DNA from: Sneathiellales bacterium
GTDB lineage: Bacteria > Pseudomonadota > Alphaproteobacteria > JANQFL01
Reading direction: 5' to 3'
Assembly: GCA_028277845.1 (NCBI GenBank)
Contig: JANQFL010000009.1
Coordinates: 1 to 64,000, forward strand
Length of the DNA: 64,000 bases
Part shown: positions 7,532 through 15,596 of the stretch, in pieces
Layout of the letters: each line of letters begins with the position of its first letter
Position numbering within the stretch: position 1 is the first letter of the stretch
Program-made: the position numbers and the translations under genes
Notes under the pieces: model-generated
Told to the model about the DNA's origin: nothing
The model's database searches: none
Seen by the model: only the letters and a program-made list of their open reading frames with translations

Positions 7532-9193
7532 ATGTATCAATACCGCGACATCGACCGCGACTTCGTGCGTCAACGGGTCGAGCAATTCCGCGACCAGGTC
7601 CGCCGTCGCCTGGATGGCGATCTCAGCGAAGACGAATTCAAGCCCCTGCGCCTGATGAACGGCGTGTATCTGCAACTGCATGCCTACATGCTGCGCGTCG
7701 CCATTCCCTACGGCACCCTGTCGTCGGACCAGATGCGCCGGCTGGCGCATATCGCCCGGCGCTACGACAAGGGCTTCGGACACTTCACGACGCGCCAGAA
7801 CGTGCAGTTCAACTGGCCGAAACTGATCGACATTCCGGACATCCTAGGCGAATTGGCCGATGTGGACATGCACGCCATCCAGACCAGCGGCAACTGCATC
7901 CGCAACGTCACCGCCGATCATTTCGCCGGTGTCGCCGCGGACGAAGTGGACGATCCCCGCATCTACGGCGAGATCATTCGCCAGTGGTCCACCCTGCATC
8001 CGGAGTTCACCTTCCTGCCGCGCAAATTCAAGATCGCGGTCACCGGATCGCCGGCCGACCGCGCGGCAACGCGCTTTCACGACATCGGACTCATTCTGCG
8101 CAAGGGCGGCGAGAGCGGCGACCGGATCGGATTCGAGGTGGTTGTCGGCGGCGGGCAGGGACGCACGCCCATGGTCGCCAAAACCATCCGCGACTTCGTG
8201 CCCGAGCAGGACATGCTGTCGTACCTGGAGGCGATACTGCGCGTCTACAACATGCTCGGACGGCGCGACAACAAGTACAAGGCGCGCATCAAGATCCTGC
8301 TGCACGAAACCGGTGTGGAGAAATTCACGCAACTGGTCGAGGACGAATGGCGGCACATCAAGGATGGACCGTTGGTGCTGCCGGTGGATACGGTCGCGGC
8401 CATCCGCGCCGACTTCGCGCTGCCGCCCTACCAGGACGCGGCCGCCGCGTCCGACGGGTTCGAACCCGCCCGCGTGGCGAATCCGGACTTCGACCTGTGG
8501 GTGACGCGCAACGTTCATGCCCATAAGCAACCCGGGTATGCCATCGCCACGGTATCGTTGAAGCCGGTCGGCGGCATTCCCGGCGATGCGACGGCGGAAC
8601 AGATGGATGCCGTCGCGGATCTGGCCGACCGGTTCAGCCTCGGCGAGATCCGGGTCAGCCATGAGCAGAACCTGGTGTTCGCCCATGTCCGCCGGGCCGA
8701 TTTGTTCGCCCTGTGGCAGGCGTTGCAGGCGATCGGGCTGGCGACCGCCAACGAGGGTCTGGTGTCCGACATCATCGCCTGCCCGGGCCTCGACTATTGC
8801 GCCTTGGCGAACGCCCGGTCGATTCCCGTATCGCAGCGGATCAGCAGCCTGTTCGACGATATGCGCAAGCAGCACGACATCGGCGAACTGAAGATCAAGA
8901 TCTCCGGCTGCATCAACGCCTGCGGCCATCACCATGTCGGCCATATCGGCATTCTCGGGGTCGACCGGCGCGGCACCGAGAACTATCAGATCACGCTCGG
9001 CGGAGACGCCGGACCGGATGCGAATATCGGCACGATCATCGGGCCCGGTTTCGACGACGACGGCGTCGTCGCCGCGGTGAAGACGCTGATCCACCGCTAT
9101 CTCGACATCCGCGATGACGGCGAGCGGTTCATCGACACGTTCCGCCGCGCCGGCGTGCGGCCGTTCAAGGAGGCGGTGTATGGCTCTGCTTAG
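7532..9193 (+). CDS. cysI: Sulfite reductase hemoprotein subunit
   Basis: 553 residues of the nitrite/sulfite reductase family, with two ferredoxin-like half domains and siroheme-[4Fe-4S] domains. The cluster cysteines are C417, C423, C460 and C464 (CPGLDYC and SGCINACGHHH), the standard arrangement. GHFTTRQNVQFNW and SGNCIRNVTADHF are family signatures. Context (siroheme synthase before, DUF934 after) supports assimilatory sulfite reduction to sulfide rather than nitrite reduction. No flavoprotein CysJ is adjacent, so electrons probably come from ferredoxin or another reductase. Confidence 0.9.
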   Translation: MYQYRDIDRDFVRQRVEQFRDQVRRRLDGDLSEDEFKPLRLMNGVYLQLHAYMLRVAIPYGTLSSDQMRRLAHIARRYDKGFGHFTTRQNVQFNWPKLIDIPDILGELADVDMHAIQTSGNCIRNVTADHFAGVAADEVDDPRIYGEIIRQWSTLHPEFTFLPRKFKIAVTGSPADRAATRFHDIGLILRKGGESGDRIGFEVVVGGGQGRTPMVAKTIRDFVPEQDMLSYLEAILRVYNMLGRRDNKYKARIKILLHETGVEKFTQLVEDEWRHIKDGPLVLPVDTVAAIRADFALPPYQDAAAASDGFEPARVANPDFDLWVTRNVHAHKQPGYAIATVSLKPVGGIPGDATAEQMDAVADLADRFSLGEIRVSHEQNLVFAHVRRADLFALWQALQAIGLATANEGLVSDIIACPGLDYCALANARSIPVSQRISSLFDDMRKQHDIGELKIKISGCINACGHHHVGHIGILGVDRRGTENYQITLGGDAGPDANIGTIIGPGFDDDGVVAAVKTLIHRYLDIRDDGERFIDTFRRAGVRPFKEAVYGSA

Positions 9194-9635
9194 GAACGGC
9201 CGGTTGGCGGACGACCCGTGGATCCAGATTTCCGGCGAAAGTCCGGTGCCCGAAGGCGAACCCGTCATTCTCGACTACGAACGCTGGCTCGAGGAAAAGG
9301 ACCGGCTGGACGGCCGCAACGCACCGCTCGGCGTGCGGCTGGCGAGCGACCAGCCGCCCAGCCTGATCGCCGACGATCTCGCCCGGTTTTCCCTGGTGGC
9401 CCTGGAGTTCCCCAAATTCGCCGACGGGCGGGCCTATTCCTACGCCCGCCTGCTGCGGGAACGATTGGGCTTTGCCGGTGAATTGCGCGCCGTCGGCAAC
9501 GTTCTCAGGGACCAGTTCGTCTTCATGGAACGGTGCGGATTCGACGCCTTGGAGGTGCACGGCGGTGATCCCGAGGCCGCCTATGCCGCGGCCAAGGGTG
9601 AAATCACACACCAATACCAGCCGACGGGCGATTGA
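9180..9635 (+). CDS. DUF934 family protein
   Basis: 151 residues, starting at ATG 9180 and overlapping the end of cysI by 14 bases, with AAGGAGG upstream. DUF934 (COG3749) proteins are regularly encoded beside cysI and cysH and are annotated as oxidoreductase-related. Family features here are the GVRLASDQPP, FADGRAYSYARLLRERLGF and GNVLRDQFVFMERCGFD segments. It closes the operon. In many relatives cysH follows, but here the next gene is on the other strand. Confidence 0.85.
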   Translation: MALLRNGRLADDPWIQISGESPVPEGEPVILDYERWLEEKDRLDGRNAPLGVRLASDQPPSLIADDLARFSLVALEFPKFADGRAYSYARLLRERLGFAGELRAVGNVLRDQFVFMERCGFDALEVHGGDPEAAYAAAKGEITHQYQPTGD

Positions 9636-9655
9636 TCGCCGGTCCGGCGCGCGGC

Positions 9656-10030
9656 CTAAGTCAGTTTGCCGAGCCAGCGCTCGACCCGTTTGCGGTTGAC
9701 CCCGAGATCGGAATAGCCGACCCGCGACCGGCTGTACACGGCCAGCGCGGATTTGCTGCCGTCCTGCGGCACGACTTGCACATCGATGTCGTCGGCAAAT
9801 CGGAACAATGCGGATTTCTGAACCAAGCGGAACCGAAGCTCCGCGGCCGAACCTTCCGCCAATTCGGTGCGCGGTTCGGCCAGGGCGACATCGATGACCT
9901 TTTGCGCCAACTCCGACGGCGGCGCGTCAAATACGGGACTGGCAGCATGCGGTTTGGCGTTGCCGAACCCGTCCGGGCAAAGCAGAAATTGATTGGGGCT
10001 GGGTTTCAGTTTGAGTGTCGCGAAGTCCAT
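9656..10030 (-). CDS. DUF1499 family protein
   Basis: 124 residues with the DUF1499 pattern: PSPNQFLLCPDG near the N-terminus, a central AEPRTELAE, and a C-terminal SALAVYSRSRVGYSDLGVNRKRVERW. The function of the family is unknown. It lies 13 bases downstream of the CobW-type GTPase gene, so the two are probably co-transcribed. Converges with DUF934. Confidence 0.75.
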   Translation of the reverse strand: MDFATLKLKPSPNQFLLCPDGFGNAKPHAASPVFDAPPSELAQKVIDVALAEPRTELAEGSAAELRFRLVQKSALFRFADDIDVQVVPQDGSKSALAVYSRSRVGYSDLGVNRKRVERWLGKLT

Positions 10031-10043
10031 ATCCCTGTCCTGT

Positions 10044-11138
10044 TTATGCTGCCGCTTCGGCGGCCTTTTCCGGCATCATGGCCTTTAGCGTCTGCTTGAT
10101 AACGCCGCGGTCCAGATCCCGGGTGATGAAAACGATGCGTGACCGCCGGTCTTCGCTGGGCCAGCCGTCCAACGCCGCCGGCGGGTGAAACAAATGCTGC
10201 ACGCCATGGATGGCGACGGGACCGTCCAGGCCGTCCACATTGACGATACCCTTGATCCGCAACAGGTCCTCGCCGCGAAAGCCGGCAAGGAAATCGAGCC
10301 ACATGGCCAGCCGATCCCAATCGAAGGGCGTGTCGAATGTCAGGCAGAACGACGCGATGCGGTCGTCGTGCCGGTTGGGGTCGTGCGGATGGTGGTCGTG
10401 GCCGCGATGGTGGCCGGAGTGTTCCTGCCGGTACGCCTCATCGTGCAGCCAGTTCTGCACATCGACCGTCTTGCGTGACGGGTCGAACAGACCGGCCCCG
10501 AAAAGCGCGGACGGCTCCACGTCGCCGTGCGCCACGGTTCGCGGTTTGGAGGCCGGGTTGATGCCTGCCAGTCTGGTGACAAGAGCGGCCAGTTGGCCGC
10601 CGTCGACAAGATCCGGTTTGGTGATCAGCAGCCGGTCGGCGACGGCGGCCTGTTTGACCGACTCGACATGTTCGTCCAACTGCCGGTTGCCGTTGACGGC
10701 GTCGATGGTGGTCACGATGCCGTCCAGCCGGTAGCGGGCGGACACCAGGGGGTCGCTCATCAACGTATGCAACACCGGCGCCGGGTCGGCCAGGCCGGTG
10801 GTTTCCACCAGCAGGCGCTCGAAAGCCGGTACTTCGCCGCGGACCCGTTTCAGGAACAGATCGCGCAGGGTGTTGATCAAATCTCCCCGCACGGTGCAGC
10901 ACAGACATCCGCTGTTGAGCACGACCATGTCTTCATCGGACGTGGCGATCAGTTCGTGATCCAGTCCGATTTCGCCGAACTCGTTGATGATCACGGCCGT
11001 CTCGCCCATATCCGGCCGCGGCAGCAATTTGCCGAGCAGCGTCGTCTTGCCGCTGCCGAGAAAGCCTGTAATAACGGTGACGGGAATGCGGTCGGCACCG
11101 GACACCGGCGGGTCGGAAATGTCTGTCATAGAGGGCAT
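10044..11138 (-). CDS. CobW/COG0523 GTP-binding metallochaperone
   Basis: About 364 residues. A G3E P-loop GTPase with GFLGSGKTT (Walker A), SGCLCCTVRGD (CxCC metal motif), ETTGLADP and TKPDLV (guanine-binding NKxD variant). A histidine-rich stretch (HSGHHRGHDHHPHDPNRHD) precedes the CobW C-terminal domain. COG0523 proteins move zinc or cobalt to client enzymes; which metal is not decidable here. Start may be ATG 11138 or ATG 11129, both downstream of GGCGGTAGG; a frame to 11165 exists but leaves no room from the divergent neighbour. No Zur site was identified. Confidence 0.82.
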   Translation of the reverse strand: MPSMTDISDPPVSGADRIPVTVITGFLGSGKTTLLGKLLPRPDMGETAVIINEFGEIGLDHELIATSDEDMVVLNSGCLCCTVRGDLINTLRDLFLKRVRGEVPAFERLLVETTGLADPAPVLHTLMSDPLVSARYRLDGIVTTIDAVNGNRQLDEHVESVKQAAVADRLLITKPDLVDGGQLAALVTRLAGINPASKPRTVAHGDVEPSALFGAGLFDPSRKTVDVQNWLHDEAYRQEHSGHHRGHDHHPHDPNRHDDRIASFCLTFDTPFDWDRLAMWLDFLAGFRGEDLLRIKGIVNVDGLDGPVAIHGVQHLFHPPAALDGWPSEDRRSRIVFITRDLDRGVIKQTLKAMMPEKAAEAAA

Positions 11139-11176
11139 CCTACCGCCTGCCGAGTGTTCCGCCAATCGGAGGTGTC

Positions 11177-11794
11177 ATGGAGTATCTAACCAACGGCCCC
11201 AAGTCGGCTGAAACCGTCATCGCATTGGCGCACGGCGCGGGCGCGCCCATGGACAGCCCGTTCATGGATGCCTTTGCCGCAGGCCTGTCCGGCGATGGCC
11301 GGCGGGTGGTGCGCTTCGAGTTTCCCTATATGGCGGGCCGGCGCGAGACCGGCAAGAAACGGCCGCCCGATCGCCAGCCGGTGCTGCTGGACACGTGGCG
11401 GGCGGTGGCGGCCGACCTCGGCACCGGTGCCCGGCTGGTCGTCGGCGGTAAATCCATGGGCGGGCGCATGGCCAGCCTGATCGCCGACGAGGTGGGCGCC
11501 GCGGGACTGGTTTGTTTGGGTTATCCATTTCACGCGCCCGGCAAACCGGAGAGGCCCCGAACCGAACATCTTGCGGATCTAAAAACACCCGGCCTGATCG
11601 TCCAGGGCACCCGCGACCCGTTCGGCACACGGAGCGACGTCGACGGCTATGCCTTGTCGGATTCGATTGCTTTCCATTGGTCCGAGGATGGCGATCACAA
11701 TCTCAAACCGCGCAGGGCATCCGGCCGCACCGAACGGCAAAACTGGGACGAAGCCGTAGCCCGGATCGGTGAGTGGCTGAACGCCTTGACCTGA
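11177..11794 (+). CDS. Alpha/beta hydrolase, KANL3/Tex30-type
   Basis: 205 residues. The nucleophile elbow is GGKSMGGRMAS. LAHGAGAPMDSPFM forms the oxyanion side, VQGTRDPFG supplies the acidic residue, and DGDHNLKPRR the histidine, so the triad looks complete. This matches the short alpha/beta hydrolase family annotated as KANL3/Tex30-like. Start ATG 11177 follows CGGAGGTG. Divergent from the CobW-type gene. The substrate is unknown. Confidence 0.8.
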   Translation: MEYLTNGPKSAETVIALAHGAGAPMDSPFMDAFAAGLSGDGRRVVRFEFPYMAGRRETGKKRPPDRQPVLLDTWRAVAADLGTGARLVVGGKSMGGRMASLIADEVGAAGLVCLGYPFHAPGKPERPRTEHLADLKTPGLIVQGTRDPFGTRSDVDGYALSDSIAFHWSEDGDHNLKPRRASGRTERQNWDEAVARIGEWLNALT

Positions 11795-12089
11795 CGGAGA
11801 CGGACCGGCCGACCGGTTGCAAGCGGGCTCCGCCACCGTATCGGACCGAAGGATTAATCTATTGGTAGTAGAAAATTTGTAGATCTACTAATCCAATTAG
11901 GGGAAAAATGACCGGAATCCGGGTCAATTGTCGGGCAAAATTTCCTTTTTCAGAGTCTACAATCTACATTCTCAGGCCATTTTGTTTCTCCGTGTAAGCG
12001 TTTTCGAATGGCGAAGTAATCCAGCATCAACGGGAGGCGTTCCCGTGTGGGAACGCGGCACAGTTGTCGAGTACGTTTGAGAGATCGGA
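11795..12089. other. Intergenic leader of the PAS hybrid kinase
   Basis: No gene seen. The central part (about 11850-11960) is AT-rich and contains TAGTAGA and TCTACTA as inverted arms around 11 bases, including the palindrome GTAGATCTAC, a possible operator or promoter region for the kinase gene downstream. Confidence 0.35.
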
Positions 12090-14135
12090 ATGCCAGACCG
12101 CAAAGCCCGACCGTTTCGCCCTCTTGCACAGGTGCTTGGTGCAGACGACTATCGGCGTCTCTACGAACACGCCTCCATCTGTATTTTCCGCTCGACACCC
12201 GACGGACGATACGTCAACGCCAATCCCGCCGCGGTCAAACTGCATGGCTATGACAGCGAGGAAGAGCTTCTGAGCGCCGTCGGGAACGTTCCCGAAGAGG
12301 TCTATGTCGATCCCATCGACCGTACTGTCATGCAAGAGTTGATGGACGTCCATGGCGCGGTGGACGGCTATGAGTGTGAAATCTACCGCCACAAAAGCCG
12401 CGAGCGGCGCTGGGTACGGCAGCATATCTATTCGGTGTGTGATTCCGACGGCGTCGTCCAATTCCTGGAAGGATATGTCGAAGACATCACGCAATGGAAA
12501 AAGGCCGAGCAGGATCTGGAGGATGCCCGTGAACACCTCGAACGCAAGGTCGTCGAACGGACCGAGCAGTTGGAGGCCGTGAACCGGGCCCTGAAGAACA
12601 AGATCGAGGAATTGAACCGGTCGGAAGAGGAAACCCGCACACGCGACGCCTGGATCAAATCCATTTTGGAAAACAGCCCGATCGAGATCGTGATCAAGGA
12701 CACCGAGGGCCGCATCCTCGCCATCAGCACCAATGTCGCCGAGCAGCAGAATGTTCCGGTCGAATCGTTCTTCGGTACGACCACGGCTGACTATCTGCCG
12801 GCCGATATCGCCGATATTTACATGTCCGCCGACCGGCGTGTGGTGGAGACGGGAGAGCCTTACCAGAATGAAGTAAAGGAGGAACTGGACGGTCGCACCC
12901 ATTTCTTTCTCAGCCAGAAGTTTCCCATGCGCGACGGGGACGGCTTGATCAACGGCATTTGCAGCCTGACCACGGACATGACCGAGATTCGGGAGGCGGA
13001 GGCCCGTTTGGTGCAGGCACAGAAAATGGAAGCGGTGGGCCAGCTAACCGGGGGTGTCGCCCACGACTTCAACAATTTGCTCGCGGTCATCATGGGTAAT
13101 GCCGAGTTGCTGGCGGAACGTCTCGGCCGGGACAAACTTGTCGACGCCATTATTCGGGCGTCTACGCGTGGTTCGGAATTGACGCAACGCCTTTTGGCGT
13201 TTTCTCGGCGTCAGCCCTTGCAGCCGCAGGCTTTGAACGTGGCCGATCTCGTGCAGGGTATGATAAGCCTGCTGTCGCGCACCCTTGGTAAGACCATCGA
13301 GTTGGACACCTGCTTTCCGCCAAGTACTTGGCCCGCCTGGGCGGATCCGGGACAAGTGGAAGACGCATTATTGAATTTGGCCGTCAATGCGCGTGACGCC
13401 ATGTCCGACGGCGGCCGGCTGCGTATTTCGGGCGGCAACGAACACCTCGATGATGCCTACGTTTCCCGTCACCCGGAAATGGTCGCGGGGGACTATGTCG
13501 TCATTTCGGTTCAAGACGACGGTGCCGGTATGTCGCCCGATACGGCCGCGCAGGCGTTCGAGCCGTTTTTTACCACCAAATCGGTGGGGCAAGGCTCCGG
13601 CCTGGGTCTGTCGATGGTGTATGGCTTTGCCAAGCAATCGGGTGGGCACGTCTCCATCGACAGCGAAGCCGGTCGCGGCACGACAGTCAAACTCTATCTT
13701 CCTCGACCCGAACATGCGGGTAATTCGATTCCCGCTACCACTTCCGATGATCCGCCGCACGGCATGGGAGAGACCATATTGCTGGTCGAAGACAATCCCG
13801 ACGTTCGGGAACTGGCCGTGGACATGCTGCGCGGTTTGAACTATCGCGCAATCGAAGCGGAAGACGCGGCACAGGCACGCGAGATGATTGGCCGGCATCG
13901 CGATATCGCGCTGGTGATGTCCGGTGTCGTGCTTCCCGGTGGAACGAGCGGCCTGGCATTTGCCGAGCAAATGAAATCGAGCAATCCGGCGCTGCCGTTC
14001 GTGTTCATGTCGGGATACCTAGCCGAATCCAGTCAACCGAGTGGCACTGTCGCGCCTGGCCGGGTGTTGTTGAACAAGCCCTTTCAACGGGAACAACTGG
14101 CCGAGACATTACGCACTGTCCTCGGTGAGGACTAG
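12090..14135 (+). CDS. PAS hybrid histidine kinase with degenerate receiver
   Basis: 681 residues, no membrane segment, so cytoplasmic. Order: PAS/PAC (about 14-135), a charged coiled coil (136-185), a second PAS (188-305), HisKA with H325 in GVAHDFNNLLAV, HATPase with VEDALLNLAVNARDA, QDDGAGM and GSGLGLSMV, then a receiver (about 560-680). The receiver keeps the acidic pair (LVEDN), Ser (FMSGY) and Lys (NKPF), but the phosphoacceptor Asp is Gly612 (MSGVVLPGG, codon GGT). Phosphotransfer within the protein is therefore doubtful. It converges on the cqsA-type gene with a 20-base gap. It may take part in that signalling system or be unrelated. Confidence 0.88.
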   Translation: MPDRKARPFRPLAQVLGADDYRRLYEHASICIFRSTPDGRYVNANPAAVKLHGYDSEEELLSAVGNVPEEVYVDPIDRTVMQELMDVHGAVDGYECEIYRHKSRERRWVRQHIYSVCDSDGVVQFLEGYVEDITQWKKAEQDLEDAREHLERKVVERTEQLEAVNRALKNKIEELNRSEEETRTRDAWIKSILENSPIEIVIKDTEGRILAISTNVAEQQNVPVESFFGTTTADYLPADIADIYMSADRRVVETGEPYQNEVKEELDGRTHFFLSQKFPMRDGDGLINGICSLTTDMTEIREAEARLVQAQKMEAVGQLTGGVAHDFNNLLAVIMGNAELLAERLGRDKLVDAIIRASTRGSELTQRLLAFSRRQPLQPQALNVADLVQGMISLLSRTLGKTIELDTCFPPSTWPAWADPGQVEDALLNLAVNARDAMSDGGRLRISGGNEHLDDAYVSRHPEMVAGDYVVISVQDDGAGMSPDTAAQAFEPFFTTKSVGQGSGLGLSMVYGFAKQSGGHVSIDSEAGRGTTVKLYLPRPEHAGNSIPATTSDDPPHGMGETILLVEDNPDVRELAVDMLRGLNYRAIEAEDAAQAREMIGRHRDIALVMSGVVLPGGTSGLAFAEQMKSSNPALPFVFMSGYLAESSQPSGTVAPGRVLLNKPFQREQLAETLRTVLGED

Positions 14136-14155
14136 CTTGAGTAAGGCGGTCCGCT

Positions 14156-15388
14156 CTAGCCGGAATTCCTGTGCCGGAACAGGGAAGGCCAGGTTTCCGG
14201 TTGAACCTGGGGACGGATCTGCTTGCAGACGTCGATCAAGCGGACCACGTCGTCGTCGCCTAGACCGACATTGATGCAAAGGCGAACGAGCGAGCGGTTG
14301 CGCGGCGTCGCCGGCGCACAAAATACCGAACCGAAAACGCCACGGCTTTCCAACGCGTCCCGTAGTTGTTTCGTGCGTTCCTCCGGTCCGGCGACAAGCG
14401 GAATGATTTGCGTTTGCGAGGTGCTGACGTCGTAACCCGAATCGATCAGGTTGCCGCGCACCTGGTCCGCCAGTCTGAACAAGCGGCGCCGCGACTCCGT
14501 CGCATCCTGGATGACCTCCAGCGTGCGGGCAAAGCGGGCGATATCCCACGGCAATATCACCGAGCTGAAGATCGCCGGCCAGGATTCGTATCGGAAGTAG
14601 TCAACGAACCGGCTTGATGCACAAATGACTCCGCCACGTCCGACAAAGGCCTTGGACAGGCTGAACGTGCGAAACGGCACACGATCGCCCAGGCCCAGCG
14701 ACGCCACCAAACCTTGACCGCGTTCGCCCAAAATGCCGATGGCGTGGGATTCGTCGACTACCAGCGTACAGCCTTCCTCTTCGCAGACATCGAGAACGTC
14801 CTCGATGCGGCAGACGTCGCCGCTGATACTGTAGATACTGTCGACCACCACGACGCCTGGGCCATGTTGACGGACCTGGGATCGCAGGTGATCGACATCG
14901 TTGTGCCGGAACATATGGGCGGGCGCCTGTGCGGCCCGCGCGCCTTGCCACAATGACGCATGCGCGAACATGTCGAGATACACCGGCGTGGTCGGATCGG
15001 CGATGCTCTGAATCAGGCCCTCGTTCGCGGAAAACCCCGATTGGCAAATAACGGCGTCTTCGCTGCCGACAAATGACGCGAATTGACGTTCCAGTTTGCG
15101 CTGTGCCTCAAGATACTGAACGAATACGCCCGACATGTAGACTTCCTGGTCCGGGGTTGCCAGGGCGCCGAGCTGGCTTTCCAGAATCCGACCATCGCGG
15201 GTCAAGGCGAGATAGTCGTTGGTGGCCAGTTGAATGTCGTCTGGTCCGGGTTTGCGGCCACAGGTGATATGGCCGTCACCGTACTGGGCGTAATGGCGAT
15301 CGATGCGGGCGGCCAATGCCGGCAACTCGAGACAGGCCCTCCCTTTTGCGCGAACACTTTCGTGCTGCGTGCGATTATGTACGTACAT
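14156..15388 (-). CDS. cqsA: CqsA/LqsA-type alpha-hydroxyketone autoinducer synthase
   Basis: About 410 residues, a PLP alpha-oxoamine synthase-fold enzyme. It matches CqsA of Vibrio rather than BioF or KBL: DDIQLATNDYLAL, YLDMFAHASLWQGAR, HGPGVVVVDSIYS, VVDESHAIG, SWPAIFSSVILP, SRGVFGSVFCAPAT and VRLCINVG all have close CqsA counterparts. The PLP lysine is K246 in SLSKAF, counted from ATG 15388. CqsA/LqsA condense acyl-CoA with an amino-acid-derived substrate to make CAI-1/LAI-1-type ketones. The start is uncertain: TTG 15424, ATG 15388, or TTG 15325 (GGGAGGG 11 bases upstream, the best ribosome site). Divergent from a six-helix histidine kinase, as expected for a signal-receptor pair. No bio genes are near. 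Confidence 0.87.
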   Translation of the reverse strand: MYVHNRTQHESVRAKGRACLELPALAARIDRHYAQYGDGHITCGRKPGPDDIQLATNDYLALTRDGRILESQLGALATPDQEVYMSGVFVQYLEAQRKLERQFASFVGSEDAVICQSGFSANEGLIQSIADPTTPVYLDMFAHASLWQGARAAQAPAHMFRHNDVDHLRSQVRQHGPGVVVVDSIYSISGDVCRIEDVLDVCEEEGCTLVVDESHAIGILGERGQGLVASLGLGDRVPFRTFSLSKAFVGRGGVICASSRFVDYFRYESWPAIFSSVILPWDIARFARTLEVIQDATESRRRLFRLADQVRGNLIDSGYDVSTSQTQIIPLVAGPEERTKQLRDALESRGVFGSVFCAPATPRNRSLVRLCINVGLGDDDVVRLIDVCKQIRPQVQPETWPSLFRHRNSG

Positions 15389-15424
15389 ACGCGTTTTGCT
15401 GGCTAATACGCAGCCAACCCCCAA

Positions 15425-15596
15425 GAAATCGTCGTTGTTATTCAGTAACCGTAATTTGACATGTTTAATAAACTATTACGGGAATAAGAAGAATTTTGCG
15501 TTGTTAATGGTTTATTTTCTTCCTTATTAGTAGAACGACATCGGATGACACTTAACGGGCATCGATAATTAAAGGGTCGAACAAGGAACTGCCCTC
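15425..15596. promoter_or_regulatory. AT-rich divergent promoter region cqsA / membrane kinase
   Basis: 172 AT-rich bases between divergent cqsA and the membrane kinase. They contain an inverted repeat GTTTA-A-TAAAC and TTGACA near 15457, but no convincing -10 at the right distance. A shared regulator site is possible but not demonstrated. Confidence 0.4.

Noticed and set aside
14156-15388. Assignment of the PLP enzyme as BioF or glycine C-acetyltransferase
   Set aside because: The conserved segments match CqsA over most of the length, and no biotin or threonine-catabolism genes are nearby.
15456-15490. TTGACA near 15457 as a sigma-70 promoter of the membrane kinase gene
   Set aside because: No acceptable -10 hexamer at 16-18 bases.
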